DNA from: Maea johnstoni | Lineage: Eukaryota > Annelida > Polychaeta > Spionida > Magelonidae | Assembly (NCBI GenBank): GCA_963942565.1 | Contig: OZ012687.1 | Coordinates: forward strand, 1,456,351 to 1,520,350 | Direction: 5' to 3' | DNA: 64,000 nt | Shown: positions 35,282-48,959 of the stretch, piece after piece | Position numbering within the stretch: the stretch's first letter is position 1 | Layout of the letters: every line of letters begins with the position of its first letter | Translations under genes and position numbers: made by a program | The notes under the pieces: model-generated | Seen by the model: the letters and a program-made list of their open reading frames with translations, nothing else | Database searches by the model: none | Told to the model about the DNA's origin: nothing

Positions 35282-35941
35282 ATGACTAACTTCAATAACG
35301 CAACAGACCTTGTCAACATGGAACCTATGGGATCATACACAGATGAAATGAAACAATTTGTGGACGCTGAAGCGCTACACCAGCACAGTGCACAAACATG
35401 TGAAATGTTTGAAAGATTTTATGACACTGTCCAGGAGCAGATGACAGATGATAAAATTCTAGTTCAAAAACTCGTACCGTACGCAAAGGTTCCCAATAAA
35501 AGATCTATCACAGCTGCTGGATTTGATCTGTTTTCCTGTGAAGATATTTCAGTGAAACCGCAATCTACTGTTACTATTGATACAAGCATTGCAATGCACA
35601 TTCCACTTGGATACTGTGGCTGAATCGTTGAAACTTCAGAAGTTGCAGAAAAGCATGGCTTAATCACACTTGGAGGAATGATTGATAATGATTATACAGA
35701 GGCAATTAGGATTGTTATTCACAATCTTAATAACCATACAGTTCCAATTGTAAGGGGCTGTAAAGTTGCTTTAATCATTATTGAAAGAATCTACGATGGA
35801 CATGAGATTCAAGTTGTGAAGCATCTGACACCAAATGCACAACAAGTTTCCAAGGATGATCATTCAACACAGACCTTCATTTGGAGATGTCCAAGGCTTA
35901 GTCCGGGACCAATAACTATAAAATGGCGATGCCCTAGCTAG
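35282..35941 (+). pseudogene. dUTPase-like gene 2, tandem and more decayed
   Basis: A second dUTPase-type domain follows 160 bp after the first. Shared landmarks are TAAGFDLFSCEDISVKPQST, IAMHIPLGYCG, a region around MIDNDYTEAIRIVIHNLN and GCKVALIIIERIYDGHEI. The sequence differs a lot from gene 1, so the duplication is old or the two were acquired separately. It is broken. Confidence 0.75.
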
Positions 35942-35990
35942 ACCTGGACCAAAGACTTCAGAGGCACCATAGCCAATGCCCTGGGTCAAA

Positions 35991-37175
35991 GACTCTTTAA
36001 TTGTAATACCAGAGCTCATATAAAAGACAAATGACTCCTGCATGGCAAAAGCCTAGACTTAGTCCTGTGCCATAGTAATCAAAGGTGCCCTAGCTTTGTC
36101 CTAGACCAATATAATTTTCATTTATATATACTCTAATATGTAATCATTGATTTTTGTTGGAGTTTGCATATCTCTGTATAGTAACAATGCATGCTACAGA
36201 GATGCCGGAAAAAGTACATATATGTATGTATCAAATATAATCATATGTATTAGGTTTATATATCCACTTTTAGATTTGCACTCAGCATCATTAGAATTGT
36301 ATGATTTAGTTGATATGGAGAATATTTCCAAGTAGGTCAAAATTTCATAGTATTTTTTATCACTATATGATTATACATGCTATAAAGATGATTGACAATT
36401 TTGATTAGAGCTATGATACACTTAAAGGGTTTACTTCTATATGTATTGTATATCACTATATCAAATATGTATTATGCTTAAAGCTATAGCATTTATTAAC
36501 GTTTATGATTAGCACTATTGTAAGCTTTTTAATTAGGTTTACATAGATGTATATCCATGTAGTTACGCTCAGACATGTATCAGACCAGTCTAGAATTTTA
36601 GATATTAAAGTTAAACATTTACTTAGTATACATGAGATTGCTTTTCTATTTTGCCTTCTAGTTCAAATGTAATGTAGAGGTATAATGAATAAACTAGGAA
36701 TAGGTTTATGTAGGTTTATGTGTGTACCAAACTACATTTAAAGGTTTAGAGTACATGTAATTAACATATGTGCTCATATTGTGCTAGAATGAGATCATGT
36801 TAGATGAGTTGCTTTCAAATAAATAGAGAAAATGTTAAGTGTTGTTACTGGTTTTGCTTTTCTACTTTTCCACCTGTGTTTGTCTTGGATACAAATGGTT
36901 TGTAGACATATTTTTTTTTATTGATTTACATTGGTATGTGATGAGGACTTTCATAACTCTATTTTGGTTATCAAACGAAATATAAATCTAGCATAACATA
37001 AATCCTAATATCGGGAATATGTGATAGGTGAAAAATAATGCTATTCAAAGTATGATTAACAAGATAATGTCAGTATGAACAGGCCTACTATTGTAATATC
37101 TTTGAATATTATACCTGAGATGAGGTTCAAGATACATCTTACTATGATCATGTCACTCAACTGGGGAGAATAAGA
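35991..37175. other. AT-rich stretch right of the Polinton
   Basis: No gene is recognised. 35875-36115 has imperfect repeats around CCTAG..TAG.CC..GACC (for example CCTAGCTAGACCTGGACCA and CCTAGCTTTGTCCTAGACCA). I looked for an inverted partner of the 16-17.4-kb region, as expected for Polinton termini, and did not find one. Confidence 0.45.
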
Positions 37176-37689
37176 ACTTGACGGTTTACACTTCAACAAT
37201 GTTGGATTACTAGTCAAACTACACAATAGAGTTGTCCATATAATTACCAAAGAAACAATTCACCATGCTTTGGAACAGATACCACTGTTCCGTCTCTACA
37301 TCAACATGTATAACCAGCAATCCCCGCTGATACAAACAACTCCAGGATTTGTTGTGGTGGAACTACCAGACCATCTCTTCTCTTCAGAAGAATACTTTCT
37401 GCTTTATCACCACAATGGAGGCTATCTTCCCTTACCATATGGGAGAAAGTATTATGTGCAACTGGATAGATTAATGCATGCAGTTGAATATCTTGGATTT
37501 TCTCGCATAAAGATGAATTATGATTTGCTGGATCTTTTATCGTCAGACTGTCTGAGGATCAAAAGGAAAAATAGATATGAAGGACTTTACATAGCATACT
37601 ATATGACTAACTTCAGATTATTTGCTAATAGTGTAGCAGCAGAGGCCCAAAAAGTGGCTTATTTTAGGAGTAACCCCAACCGGCGGTAG
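37167..37689 (+). CDS. Unassigned open frame running into FB2
   Basis: The frame is open from about 37175 and has no early ATG. The region from MYNQQSPLIQTTPGFVVVEL to YIAYYMTNFRLFANS has good amino-acid balance and looks like real protein, possibly a displaced Polinton gene or a host exon. The last 20 or so codons lie in the left arm of FB2, because the same DNA recurs (inverted) near 43230-43260 and 60780-60830. The tail is therefore repeat-derived. I do not recognise a family. Confidence 0.4.
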
Positions 37690-40600
37690 ACTAAGCAGCA
37701 TCATGCATCAAATGAAAGCTAAGAAGCTCAGGATTCAGAAACTGCGTGATGCCGGAACCGTAAAGTTGTACAAGCGGAGATATCGTTCTGTTTCCATGGC
37801 AACCTTTTTGAAGCAGTGAAAACACTGAAAAATTACTCTTTAATTAAATCCTTATTTGGTGGCCTCCTTACCAATATTCCTCATTCAAATTACTCTTGAT
37901 AATTAATAAGGTCCTTGTCTAGTGATAAAAAGTTAAATAAAATGTTTAAGTAGTGTTTGTACTGAGTGACCTTACATTTAGGGTACATATGTAAAAACGG
38001 GTAAAAAATTAGTCTTTTTGTACTTTAAAGTTTTTATAAAAGGCTTATATGAAGTTGTTCAGACATGCGGTATATATTTTCAGAAAGGAGACACTGTAAG
38101 CTTTTATTTGATGTAATATTAGACTCCTGGCACTTTTTGATACTGAAGATTTGTCTTCATAGATAGTAGCTGTAGTGGGGATTATATACACCAATTTGGT
38201 GAAAACTCACCAAATGACCATCTCACTCTAGTGTAGTGGCTACATAGCATTATTCTTTATTCATATTACTCTTAACAGTTAATAAGGTCGTTGTCTAGTG
38301 AAGTTAGTAAAGACAAATGTTAAATAGGTGCTTGTACTGAGTGACCCCACGTTTAGGGTAAATATGCAGAAATGGCCAGAGACACTGTATTTTTGGAACT
38401 TTTTCGTTTGAATAAAAGGCATCATACATCAAATGAAAGCAAAGCATCTCAGAATTTAGAAACTGCGTGATGCCAGAACTGAAAAGTTGTACAAGTGGAG
38501 ATATCGCACCGTTTCAATGGCAACCTCTTGAAGTAGTGAAAACCCTGAAAAAGTACTCTTCAATTAAATTCATATTTGGTGGCCTTCTTATCAATATTCC
38601 TCATTTAAATTACTCTTGATAATTAGTAATGTTCTTGTCTAGTGGAAAAAGTGAAATAAAATGTTTCAGTATTGTTTGCACCGAGTGACCTCACATTTAG
38701 TGTACAATATTTGGCTTCAAACATAGTAGCTGTAGTGGGGACTATGTACCAATTTGGTGAAAATTCACGCAATTACTATCTCACTGTAGTTTTCTGGCTT
38801 CATAGCATTATTCTTCATTCCAATTACCCTTGACAGTTCATAAGGTCCTTGTCTTGTGAAGTTTGTGAAGACATGTTAAAAATGTGTTTATACTGAGTGA
38901 CCACTTGTTTAGGGTAAATATGCAGAAATGGCCAAAACATTGTATTTTTGGATTTTTTTGTTTTAATGAAAGGCGTATATGAGATTGTGAAGGCAAACAA
39001 TAATTATCTTCATAAAGTAGACACTATGAGCTTGCATTTGATTATTATTAGACCCTTTGCACAATTTTGGATTGTAAATATGACCTCACTACATAGCTGT
39101 AGTGGGGGCTATGCACAGAAACTTGGTCAAAACGTACCTATTGGCCATCTCACTCTACTTTTGTGGCTTTTGTTCAGTTGTGATTGCACAAAATGATCCC
39201 ATGTTTAGGGAATATATGCAACAAGGGTGTTAATTTTATATTTTGGACCTTTTTGTTATAATGAAAGACATACTAGTTTTAATAAGGCAACCAATGGCTG
39301 CAATCAAGAAAGTAGACCCTGCAATCCCATGTTATGTATCATTCACCATATTATACTCCCTAAAGCAGCTCCCCATAATAGTTTCAGAACTTGTCATAAT
39401 AGGCCTTTCTATAAAAATAACCTGATTACTTTATTCACTGCTTGTATTAATGCTATCTAATTCTGTGATAGTCTAAACTGACTGGTGCCTTTGTTTGATA
39501 AAAAGAACTACCAAAAGTTGGCTAGCACATTTACCCTCATATATTTAGGGTGTCACCTTATGTCCATTTGATTGTATTGCAGATTATAAGGAGCACTATT
39601 AATTACATTTGATATTGGTTTTGGGGTCTAAAGAAGTTCATTCAAATTGATTGAAAGAACACCCTGGATACTGCTCTGTTAGTAGTTTTTAACTTGCTGG
39701 TGAGGTGTTTAACTTATCAAGGCCAGCAGCACCTCAAAAGGGCCGTTTTGTTTTTTTCCTACTAAAAGCATATTTGGAGTACTGTTACTTGTACCATAGT
39801 TCACCACTCTGCTTAAGAGACTTTTTGATGCGTTGCTTTACTCATAAATTATTTTCAAGAGTATCTTAGATCTAGATAATTCTCTCCGATTAGAAATTCA
39901 ATTATGGATAGGTTTAGGTAGCTTTTTTCGGACTCGGTTCTTCCTCTACGCTACTTCTATTGGGCTGGTTATCCTATATATATTTAGGCATCACAAATAT
40001 GCCCTCCCAGCAGTGTAAAGGTGTTGGGGTGAAAAATTGAAGAAACATGTACGGTATTATCAGACGGAGCTCCTATCAATAATATTGGACCATGGACCAT
40101 AAAACTTCATAAATATGGAGAAAATATCAATTAGAAAAATGGATTCAACTACATGAGAATAAAGGGCTTTTGAAATTCTAGATTACTTATCTTAAGAACT
40201 AAGTCAAAGTAGAAAAAAGATGTCGATCCTATTTAATAAAGGTTATGTATATCAAGAGAATCCAATAACGTTTATTGCCCAGCATGCTTGTTTTAAGCAC
40301 CAATTTATGGTGCAATTTAATATGGAGAAAAGAGACAAAATGTTTCCTTGCTGTGTATAGGCCTATGTGAGGTAATGAGGTTTGTTTCTTTTCTGCTCAG
40401 TGATGGCCTAGACAATCACAGTTAGTCTGAATATGAGGATAAGGATCTAGGCTTTAAATATCTAAAAATCTTAGATGCCTCTCTATTCACAAGTTAAGCC
40501 TATACGCCACCTTAATATCTAGATGTTTCACCAGGATTCCCCCCTGTCCCTACTGGTAGGGGGTGATGTTGTATAGATGTCCACATGTTTTGTAATCTCA

Positions 40601-43270
40601 GTGAGGGGGTAACCTGTATCAACCAATTCATGCATGAAAGCCCTACACGATCGCCTAGCCATCTTTGTAACACATACAACAATTATCAATCACATATAAT
40701 TGCGATTTCATGCACAATATCTTAGTTATCAAAGGGAATAAACCTGTATTCTGCTCTGTTGATTATTAGCTGGCTGGCTCTAATAGCCTCGGATCATATT
40801 GAGAGGGAGGTTTTATGTTAAAGGGGGATGGACGGTGTTTTGATTCAATACTTATGAGGCTGGTATTTTATGGCCCCAGACAGTATCAAGGTGTGCGTAT
40901 CAAGGGGGAGATGAGACAGAGAGGGGGTTACACGCCTGGTCAGCCTTCTCTGCTACTTTCAAGTTTCTGGATAAGGGGGGGGGGATGTTCACATTATCTT
41001 GGCTATGGATCATAGTTTTCTCAATATTTCACTATTCAGCTTCTACTGAGAGGGCGAGGTTGAAGGGTGAGGTTGGTTGTAGTGGGAGTGTTTGGTTGAC
41101 TAAGGTAACAAACTCAATGATCCATTGATTAGCTTGTACTGAAGGGTGGGATGGGCAAGAGTGAGGGGTGGGTTTTAGGTTGGATGTATGAGGTTGCTTA
41201 GGGGATTAGAGGAGTAGTTGGGAAGACCTTTGTGCAATAACTAAACTAAATGATTCACTTGTGTAAATATTGGGTGTTTGGGTAGGTGTGGTTGCGTGTG
41301 ACCTGTGCTGTGATGGGTAAGCATGGTTGAACGTGGCCTATGTTGTTGTCTGTTTCTCAGCCTCTACTGGGGTGAAGGTAAGGTATGGTTGTGGTTGACA
41401 ATCCTCACTTGTCTACTTGTATGTGGATGGAGGGAAGAGGGGTCCAGGGGATGTGATACATTTGTCAGCTTGTGATATGGGCTGGGGGGATGGAGTAGTC
41501 ATGGTTGTGCTCAGATATCCCCATGGTGGTCTAAGGCATTGCCAAAGACTGCTAGGTATCTCTCAAATCCTGGCCTGGGCATGTAAGAAAGTTGTCAGTG
41601 ACTTGGGGTTAGACAGTGGTTTCCGCTGGGTAATAAGGTTTCCGCACCAGTTACAGCTGGCAAAACATGACTTAGCTGCAATATTACAGAAAAGGTGACG
41701 ATAATAGAAATTCCAAATTTATTTGTCAGCTTGACCTATAGGTTGTGGGGAGGGGGGCCTAGTTATGGTTGGAGGTTGCAGCCCCAAGACTAAAAGACTA
41801 TGTGCAACAACAACATACGTTAGTACATAATAGCTTTTAGGCAGGTCGATGATCCCATATACAAAACTCAGTTCAAATGGATATCCATATTAGTTTCATT
41901 TTATATCAGGTAGCATTGGTAAATGTTGTTCAAAGTAACATGAGTGGAAAAGAGGTATTAAGTAAGTGTTTACCAAGTTCTCGTACATAGTTCTCACTAG
42001 GGCTATACTGAATGAAGCCATATTTCTAAAACAAAAGTGCTCAAAGGGGTAGAATAACACATTAAATGAATGCTCATATTGTTTATCTTCTATAGATAGC
42101 TATTGTTTATCTGCACAGCCTCATATATGCCTTTTAGTAAAACAAAATCTCCAAAACTACACCATTTTCCCCCGTTTCATCATATTTACCCTAAATATGG
42201 GGTCACTCAGTACTAACACATCTTTACCATTTGTCTTAGATAATTTCACTAGACAACTACCTCATTAACTTTTAAGAGTAATTCGAATGAAGAATAATGC
42301 TAAAAAGCCACAAAACTAGAATAAGATGGGCATAGGTGACTTCACCAATTTGCTGTATATAGCCTATACATGTACAATCCGAAATTGTGAAAAGTGTCGA
42401 ATAATTATCATATACACACTCAAAGTGTCTTCTTTATTAAGATATCTATTGTTTGCCAGCACAACCTCATATATGCCTTTCATTAAAGCAAAAAAGTTCC
42501 AAAAATACAATGTTTTTGGACATTTCTGCATATTTACCCAAAACATGGGGTCACCCAGTACAAACACATCTTTAACGTCTTTAATGTCTTCAATAATTTC
42601 ACTAGACAAGGGCCATGTTAATTGTCAAGAGTAATTTGAATGAGGACTATTGCTATGAAGCCACAAAACTAGAGTGAAATAGTAATTGGGTGAGTTTTCA
42701 CCAAATTGGTGTTTATAGTCCCCACTTCAGCTACTATCTATGAAGCCAAATCTTCAGTACCAAAATGTGCCAGGAGTCTAATAATACATTATATGAAAGC
42801 TTACAGTGTATCCTTTTTGGAAATGTATATTGCCTGCCTCAACAACCTCATATAAGCCTTTTATAAAAACTTTGAAGTCCAAAAACATTAGATTTTTACT
42901 CGTTTCTACATATGTACCCTAAATGTGAGGTCACTCAGTGCAAACACTACTTAAACATTTTGTTTCACTTTTTATCACTAGACAAGGACCTTACTAACTA
43001 CCAAGAGTAATTTGAATGAGGAATATTGGTAAGAAGGCCATCAAATAAGGATTTAATTGAAGAGTAATTTTTCAGTGTTTTCACTGCTTCAAAAAGGTTG
43101 CCATGGAAACGGTGCGATATCTCCGCTTGTACAACTTTACGGTTCCGGCATCACGCAGTTTCTGAATCCTGAGATTCTTAGCTTTCCTTTGATATATGAT
43201 GCTGCTTAGTCTACCGCCGGTTGGGGTTCATCCCAAAATCTGGTCCTTTGCTGCTCCACTATAAGCAAGT
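37630..43270. mobile_element. Foldback element FB2, about 5.6 kb
   Basis: The outer parts are inverted copies: AACCCCAACCGGCGGTAGAC (near 37671) pairs with GTCTACCGCCGGTTGGGGTT (near 43209-43228), and the match continues inward through GTTGCCATGGAAAC and AAGGTCCTTGTCTAGTGAT-type sequence. Each arm contains several internal repeats of a 300-500-bp module (CTGAGTGACC..A..TTTAGGGTA..TATGCA, GTAGCTGTAGTGGGG). The centre (about 39500-42000) is unique and partly G-rich. It has no coding capacity, and no clear target duplication is seen. A related single arm lies at 59890-60835. Confidence 0.8.
41560..41700 (+). repeat. Dispersed short repeat, copy 1
   Basis: About 130 bp resembling 45425-45540: GCATGTAAGAAAGTTGTCAG versus GCATGTGAGAAAGTTGCCAG, then a CACCAGTTACAGCTGGC versus CACCGGTTGCAACTGGC phrase and a shared GACGATAATAGAAATTCCAA-like end. 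The family is unknown; it could be the 3' part of a SINE. Confidence 0.6.
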
Positions 43271-43561
43271 TTTAACCTCCTTTGGATGCAGAAGATTCAT
43301 ATTCCCTGAGGAGCAGCCAACCTTTCAGATCTTTGTGAAACTTGTTCATAGTGAAGTAAAGAGGTCTCGCTTAGGATTTTGCAGGTGCTCTTGAATGCAT
43401 CCAAAAGAATTGAGCATATTCAAAAGTTTGCTCACACCTGTGAGGAAGGTACACTACATACATTGTACATGAACGATTTATATCATTAAACATTACCAAC
43501 AAAAATATTTGCTTTGCAGTACTTTGTTCACTATAAACATTTTAGACTTTTTCATATATCT

Positions 43562-43645
43562 TATAGACAGGGCATTTCTAGAATTAATGGTTCTAGAAAT
43601 GCATGCATTTCTGGACCTCCAAGTTCTAGAAATGCCCTGTCTATA
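43562..43645. repeat. Nested palindrome with 22-bp outer arms
   Basis: The outer arms at 43562-43583 and 43624-43645 are exact reverse complements (core GACAGGGCATTTCTAGAA). The loop holds a second palindrome (AGAAATGCATGCATTTCT). The same AGAAATGC word appears in both, so this may be a small foldback element built from one repeated motif. Confidence 0.8.
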
Positions 43646-44805
43646 TACTACTCTCACCGTGTATTGGTCTAGTTATTTTTCGGTTTAAATTATTTACTTA
43701 ATAGCTTTATTGCACGTTACTGTTACATGTTATTAGTCACAGATCATTATTTATGTATTATGTACTGCTATTTTTGGTCCTTTGACGGACCGTCAATAAA
43801 GATACAATACAATTGCACTTTATCAAAAGACTACTGTTTAAAACTCAATATTACAAAAATCACATATTTTTGGCTTTTTCCCGACATAAATCCTCGTTAC
43901 CATGCCAACCAACAAAAATTTTAAGTGGGCTATCTGTGTGCAAAATTTGGGGCTTTTGCCAAAAAATTAACGATTTTTTCACAAATCCGCTGGACTATTA
44001 TATTCTCGTACACTTGTGAAAAAGCACAACACAACAATAACAAATGATTACATCGAGAATCAATTTCAAAATAAAAAACGATAATATGGCATTTTGAGCT
44101 GAAAACCATTGCAAATACATGTTTCGTAGGAAATCTGATATGATTTCTAAAACACTATTGAATGTGTTTTTTCCAGTCTCTATAACTCTGCCCAGATGGC
44201 CCTTTGTGGATTGGGTTGTGTAGGAAAAGACAGCTCAAAAACCATTACGTATGATAATATCGTCGGAGAAGAAATATGCAATACCTCCCCAAAAGGACAA
44301 TTCCCTAAAACTTGAAAGAAAACTAATTACATTGGGAGTTCAATATATTTATCATAGTGTACCTATGCATTCCACTCTATAGCGTAAGTGCCTTTTGACT
44401 ATAGGTAGGTTAGGGAGAAATTCACAAACAATTCATGAATCAAAAGTTCAAAGGTAAGATGCTGAATATAGTTATCATTTCTTTTTAGATTATCCTAATT
44501 ACAGTTTGACAACCTCCTATGAATCTGAGATTTGAATAAAACATTTCCGAAAATCATATTGCAAATCATTGGAATATGCAAAATGGGATGGAAATTCTTA
44601 CGACTGACCCCAATGGCCCGTTACAATGCAAATGGTTTGCATCATACATTATTCAATCCAGCAGTGTTGTGATATTGTACAGTGAGAGTTGCTTTTGTGA
44701 TGAATGCTACCGAAGCGGGAGACGGTAAGTTATGATCAATACACTATTTCTCTGAGACATAGATAACCCACAATCACCCGAACAGGGCCAACACATGTAT
44801 TACAC
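43646..44805. other. Non-coding stretch
   Basis: No gene can be supported. Near 44701-44727 an ATGAATGCTACCGAAGCGGG is followed by a donor-like GACG|GTAAGT, which could be a tiny first exon (MNATEAGD), but nothing else confirms it. Confidence 0.35.
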
Positions 44806-45019
<214 letters not shown>

Positions 45020-47830
45020 AACACACATTTTTACCAAGGTTGTTCTTCTCCTTGTGATTTTGAGGATCATCTCAGCAAGTGTTTATCAAAGACAACCTTG
45101 CTACTTTAGGCCGTTTAGTACAGATTTACTTAATCTTCGGCGTCGGTCCATCAATGCAAATGCTTGCCAATTAATCCATCTTTAGATAGACTCTATCCGG
45201 GATCAATAATACTTTTGCAGGCAATTTTGTCACTCTTACAACAGGATCAGTCAGCACGCATGAGAAAGAAATGCGTGGAAGATTATTTTCTATACATGAT
45301 TTATTTGGAAAGAATAAAGGGCCTATGCGTAACTCGCAATCTTCGAATGAACTTGCTATCGATATCTAGATAATTAATGTGAAAGGCCTATTTTACATGC
45401 AAACAGTCTTGGGATCACCTGTTGCGGCCGGGGCATGTGAGAAAGTTGCCAGTGACTTTCCTTCACCGGTTGCAACTGGCTAGTCACGACCTAGCCGCAT
45501 TATGGTAGAAAAAGTGACGAAAATCGAAAATCCAAATTCTATTACACGCACTAAGAAAATGACAGTAAGAGGTGAACAAACATAAAGACACACAGTTCAC
45601 ATTTGAAAATACTAATAGAACACCATTCCATTTATAACAATTTATAACCATGCAGGCATATCGATATTAGAAATGCATATAGAAATGCAAACGGACTTGA
45701 TATTGCTATTAGAACAACTGTCCCATGCTGTAGACTATACATGACCATGTAGGCATTATATAACCTTCGTTTATTGAACACAGTTGGAAGTCCAGACAAT
45801 TGCTGGAATGAATTGATCGTCTCTCACCTATATATGCGTCCATGGCTCCCTAGATAAGTGTTCTTACAGACGCATACTGTATACCGTGTTAAAATTGTGG
45901 CAGTATAATCAATACGTATTAAGCACGCCCCTGGGCCCAATATTTTAAAAGGGATTTAACAGTGGATTAAGGTAATTCAAAGAAAAACGTACATTAAACC
46001 ACTGCTGATATGCACAAAGGTGGTGCAAGCATTACAGTAGGTGAACGTTATTCTAGGTATGGAGGACGTATTGCGAGATCATCGCCTAACCCCAAGTCAC
46101 TTTCCCCATTCCCCAGTTGTGGAAGACAGCTAGCAGTCAGTGGCAACGCCTTGTACACACATCGACAACGTAATGAACTCTTCCTCATGACTTTATCTCA
46201 ATTAATTTGGGTCCATATAAGTGTAAAATACCCAGTCAAGTCATGGCCTTGACAGGGCCATTTCTAGCCTTGGTATTCGAACCCCTAGGTCTTGAATTAT
46301 AACTTACATGTACTTTCAAATAACACGTCTTGAGAAACCAATTAAAGGTTATAATGTTTTATTTCAGGAAGCCCATGTCATTTTAATTCTAGAGGCCATC
46401 GAAGTACCCTTATTTCCCTGGCGTGGCTAAATAACCTTAGGAATATACCTTCTTATGACCTTTACCATGCTGATCCTCCACGTTATATTCCATATTCAAA
46501 CACAAATAGCTCTTCCTGATAATTTTTTCCTTGAATAATGCTGGTCAGTATAGAACGTAAAAATAATCTACCTTTATAGCAGTTTTTCATCCCATGATAA
46601 TACATAATCAAAATTGATTAAGAGCTTTATTGTAGGAAGTTTTAGTATTTTCTTCCCCCCACCCCCTGGTCGTTAAAAAAATAAAATTATTTGCTCTTTC
46701 ACACTTGATGCATCGTACCTGATATTGATAAATGATATAATGACATAACGTTTAAACATTTTAAAATCAAAAGTATCTATACATTATCTATGAATGATTA
46801 TATTTTATTCTATTGATTCGTAAATAATTGAGATCTAATAAATATTCAGAAACCATTTATCTTATCATATTTAAACAATTATCCATAAATAAATGATTTA
46901 TATTAATGGACGTGTATGTATTAATTAAACATATATTAATATACAAAGGTTTTTTATGAATATTGATAAATTATATGTAAATATTTATAAATCACGGGCA
47001 TGCCTTGATGGTCGTGTGGTCAAGTGCCCGTGTTGGTGCGTGAGATTACCCCACGTTGCCATGCAACAAGGGTCCAAAGACGTCATTCGTAAATTCACGA
47101 TGACCTCTGAGGTTATCGTAAATTTTACGTGACTTTCGTGAATATTTACGAACGTCGCAGCTTCGAGAAATAGAAAGATTGTAAAGTACGATTTTCAACA
47201 ATGAAAATCGTACGAGATACGAGAAACAGGCCCCAGAGCCCTTTACCGTATACAGACTTTTAGTTTTTTTCTTGCAGAATCGCAGTTGCTATACAAACAC
47301 ACATAATTCTTCTTCACGATTTGTCGTGTTCAATGAAGGCATAAGGACCCACATTCTAAGTAACAGGTTAGTCTCATGTACCTTTTATGTACTGTAAATC
47401 TGGAATTAAGTGTGTGTGTAAGTACGTTTTTTGCGTCACACACGACACAAACATATTTCCAGTCGCCAACAATCCCTATCTAGTTTCAGGTATATGGCTT
47501 ACGGCGACGCTGGTGTCAGGTCTACATTATCGAGCGTTGCCATGTGTTGTTTACCTTGACAACCAGCTTGATCCTTGACGATACAAACTCAATCAACACG
47601 ATACTGGCCAAAAGAGAAATGCAAAGATATCGGATCCGAACCAAATTAGGTCAACTCTTTTGAAAAACATGTAATGGTAGGCCTTTTTTGGTGATATTTC
47701 CTCTCACTTAATTAAATCTAAATCAATACTTAGGATGGTCAGAAACTTTTGTTTCATATATTTTCAAAATAAATTAAATATAAAGGTCAACAAGTACCAT
47801 TTGCTACTTATTATATTTGCCAGGCCTGAC
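45020..47830. other. Non-coding stretch with dispersed repeats
   Basis: 45425-45540 is the second copy of the repeat at 41560-41700. About 46110-46300 shares GACAGCTAGCAGTCAGTGGCAA with 6570 and, on the minus strand, has a B-box-like GGGGTTCGAATACC near 46270-46285, so it looks like a degenerate tRNA-derived SINE. From 46700 to 47000 the sequence is very AT-rich with imperfect palindromes. No gene is recognised. Confidence 0.45.
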
Positions 47831-47839
47831 AGCAAGTAC

Positions 47840-48010
47840 ACTAAAGGGAACCAGTGAGGAACCTTCATGAAGGTTCCACGGGGCCTTTCCTGGAACCTGT
47901 CAGACAGGTTCCACGGGCGTGGAACCTTAGTTTGCAGGTTCCTAGAGACTTTAGACCATAGGTTCCACATGCTTAAAGGGAACCAGTACCATTCGGTGGA
48001 ACCTTCCTCA
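47840..48010. repeat. Cluster of short GGTTCCAC palindromes
   Basis: Several back-to-back small palindromes share the core GGTTCCA/TGGAACC: GGAACCTTCATGAAGGTTCC near 47859, GGAACCTGTCAGACAGGTTCC-type near 47893, GTGGAACC near 47920 and GTGGAACCTTCCTCACAAGG near 47996. A further GGTGGAACC..GGTTCCACC pair lies near 48872-48899. The block is bounded by two AAGGGAACCAGT words (47846 and 47978). Confidence 0.8.
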
Positions 48011-48183
48011 CAAGGTTCCACCTATTTGGGATATTGGGTTAGCGGTTAGAAGTTACAGGAGAATTTTCAATATATTTGAAGGTGTTTTAAAAACTTTTTC
48101 TCTCTCTCTATCTCTCAGCACACATATAATGGGAATTTTCAATACATTTGAAGGTTTTTTAACAACTTTTTCTCTCAGAACAC

Positions 48184-48606
<423 letters not shown>

Positions 48607-48740
48607 ATAAGACAACTATCTTTGAGATCATTTATACTCGTTTTAGAGGATTTGGTGGCCCTGAAAAGGGGCCGTTGGATTTAAACCTTCAAGTAAACTC
48701 AAGGTTTCTCTTCATTACCCCAAATGGCTTTGTCGAGGTA

Positions 48741-48860
48741 GGCCAGATTAGCATCAGTTGCCATATCTGCAACTCGATCAGGGTCGCTGTAATCTTCACC
48801 AACTCTGTCCGCCTCGAGGAGTTCTATGCTGGACTCCAGATGCTGTTGAAGGAGTGCACG
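48741..48860 (-). CDS. Possible host exon or repeat-derived frame
   Basis: The minus-strand frame gives [20 protein letters not shown] followed by [20 protein letters not shown] and W. A pyrimidine-rich tract ending in CAACAG precedes it and a GG|GTAATG donor-like site follows. The composition looks protein-like, but no family is recognised and neighbouring GGTTCCAC repeats suggest it could be part of a repeat unit. Confidence 0.3.
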
Positions 48861-48959
48861 AGCAGAAGAGCAAGGTGGAACCTCAGGAAGGTTCCACCAG
48901 TTAAGGTAGAACCCTCCTTGATACACGGCTCATTTCTAAAATTTGAATATCTGAAAACT

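Larger units (their letters stand above)
17434..35990 (+). mobile_element. Polinton/Maverick element, broken, with a nested foldback insertion
   Basis: This fossil carries the family's hallmark set, all on the plus strand: family-B polymerase, retroviral-type integrase with chromodomain, packaging ATPase, jelly-roll capsid module, adenovirus-type protease, plus two dUTPase-like genes. Excluding the 7.3-kb nested insertion (23117-30391) and one copy of the duplication it made, it spans about 11 kb, short of the 15-20 kb usual for the family, and I could not identify terminal inverted repeats at either side. Both limits are therefore approximate. The element is broken, with roughly half a dozen or more interruptions across its coding parts besides the nested insertion. 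Recognisable but decayed genes suggest moderate age. Confidence 0.9.

Noticed and set aside
36000-37200. Polinton right terminal inverted repeat
   Set aside because: I found no reverse-complement match with the region left of the polymerase, so no terminus is claimed.
44701-44727. Tiny first exon (MNATEAGD) with donor-like site
   Set aside because: There are only eight codons with no supporting downstream exon.
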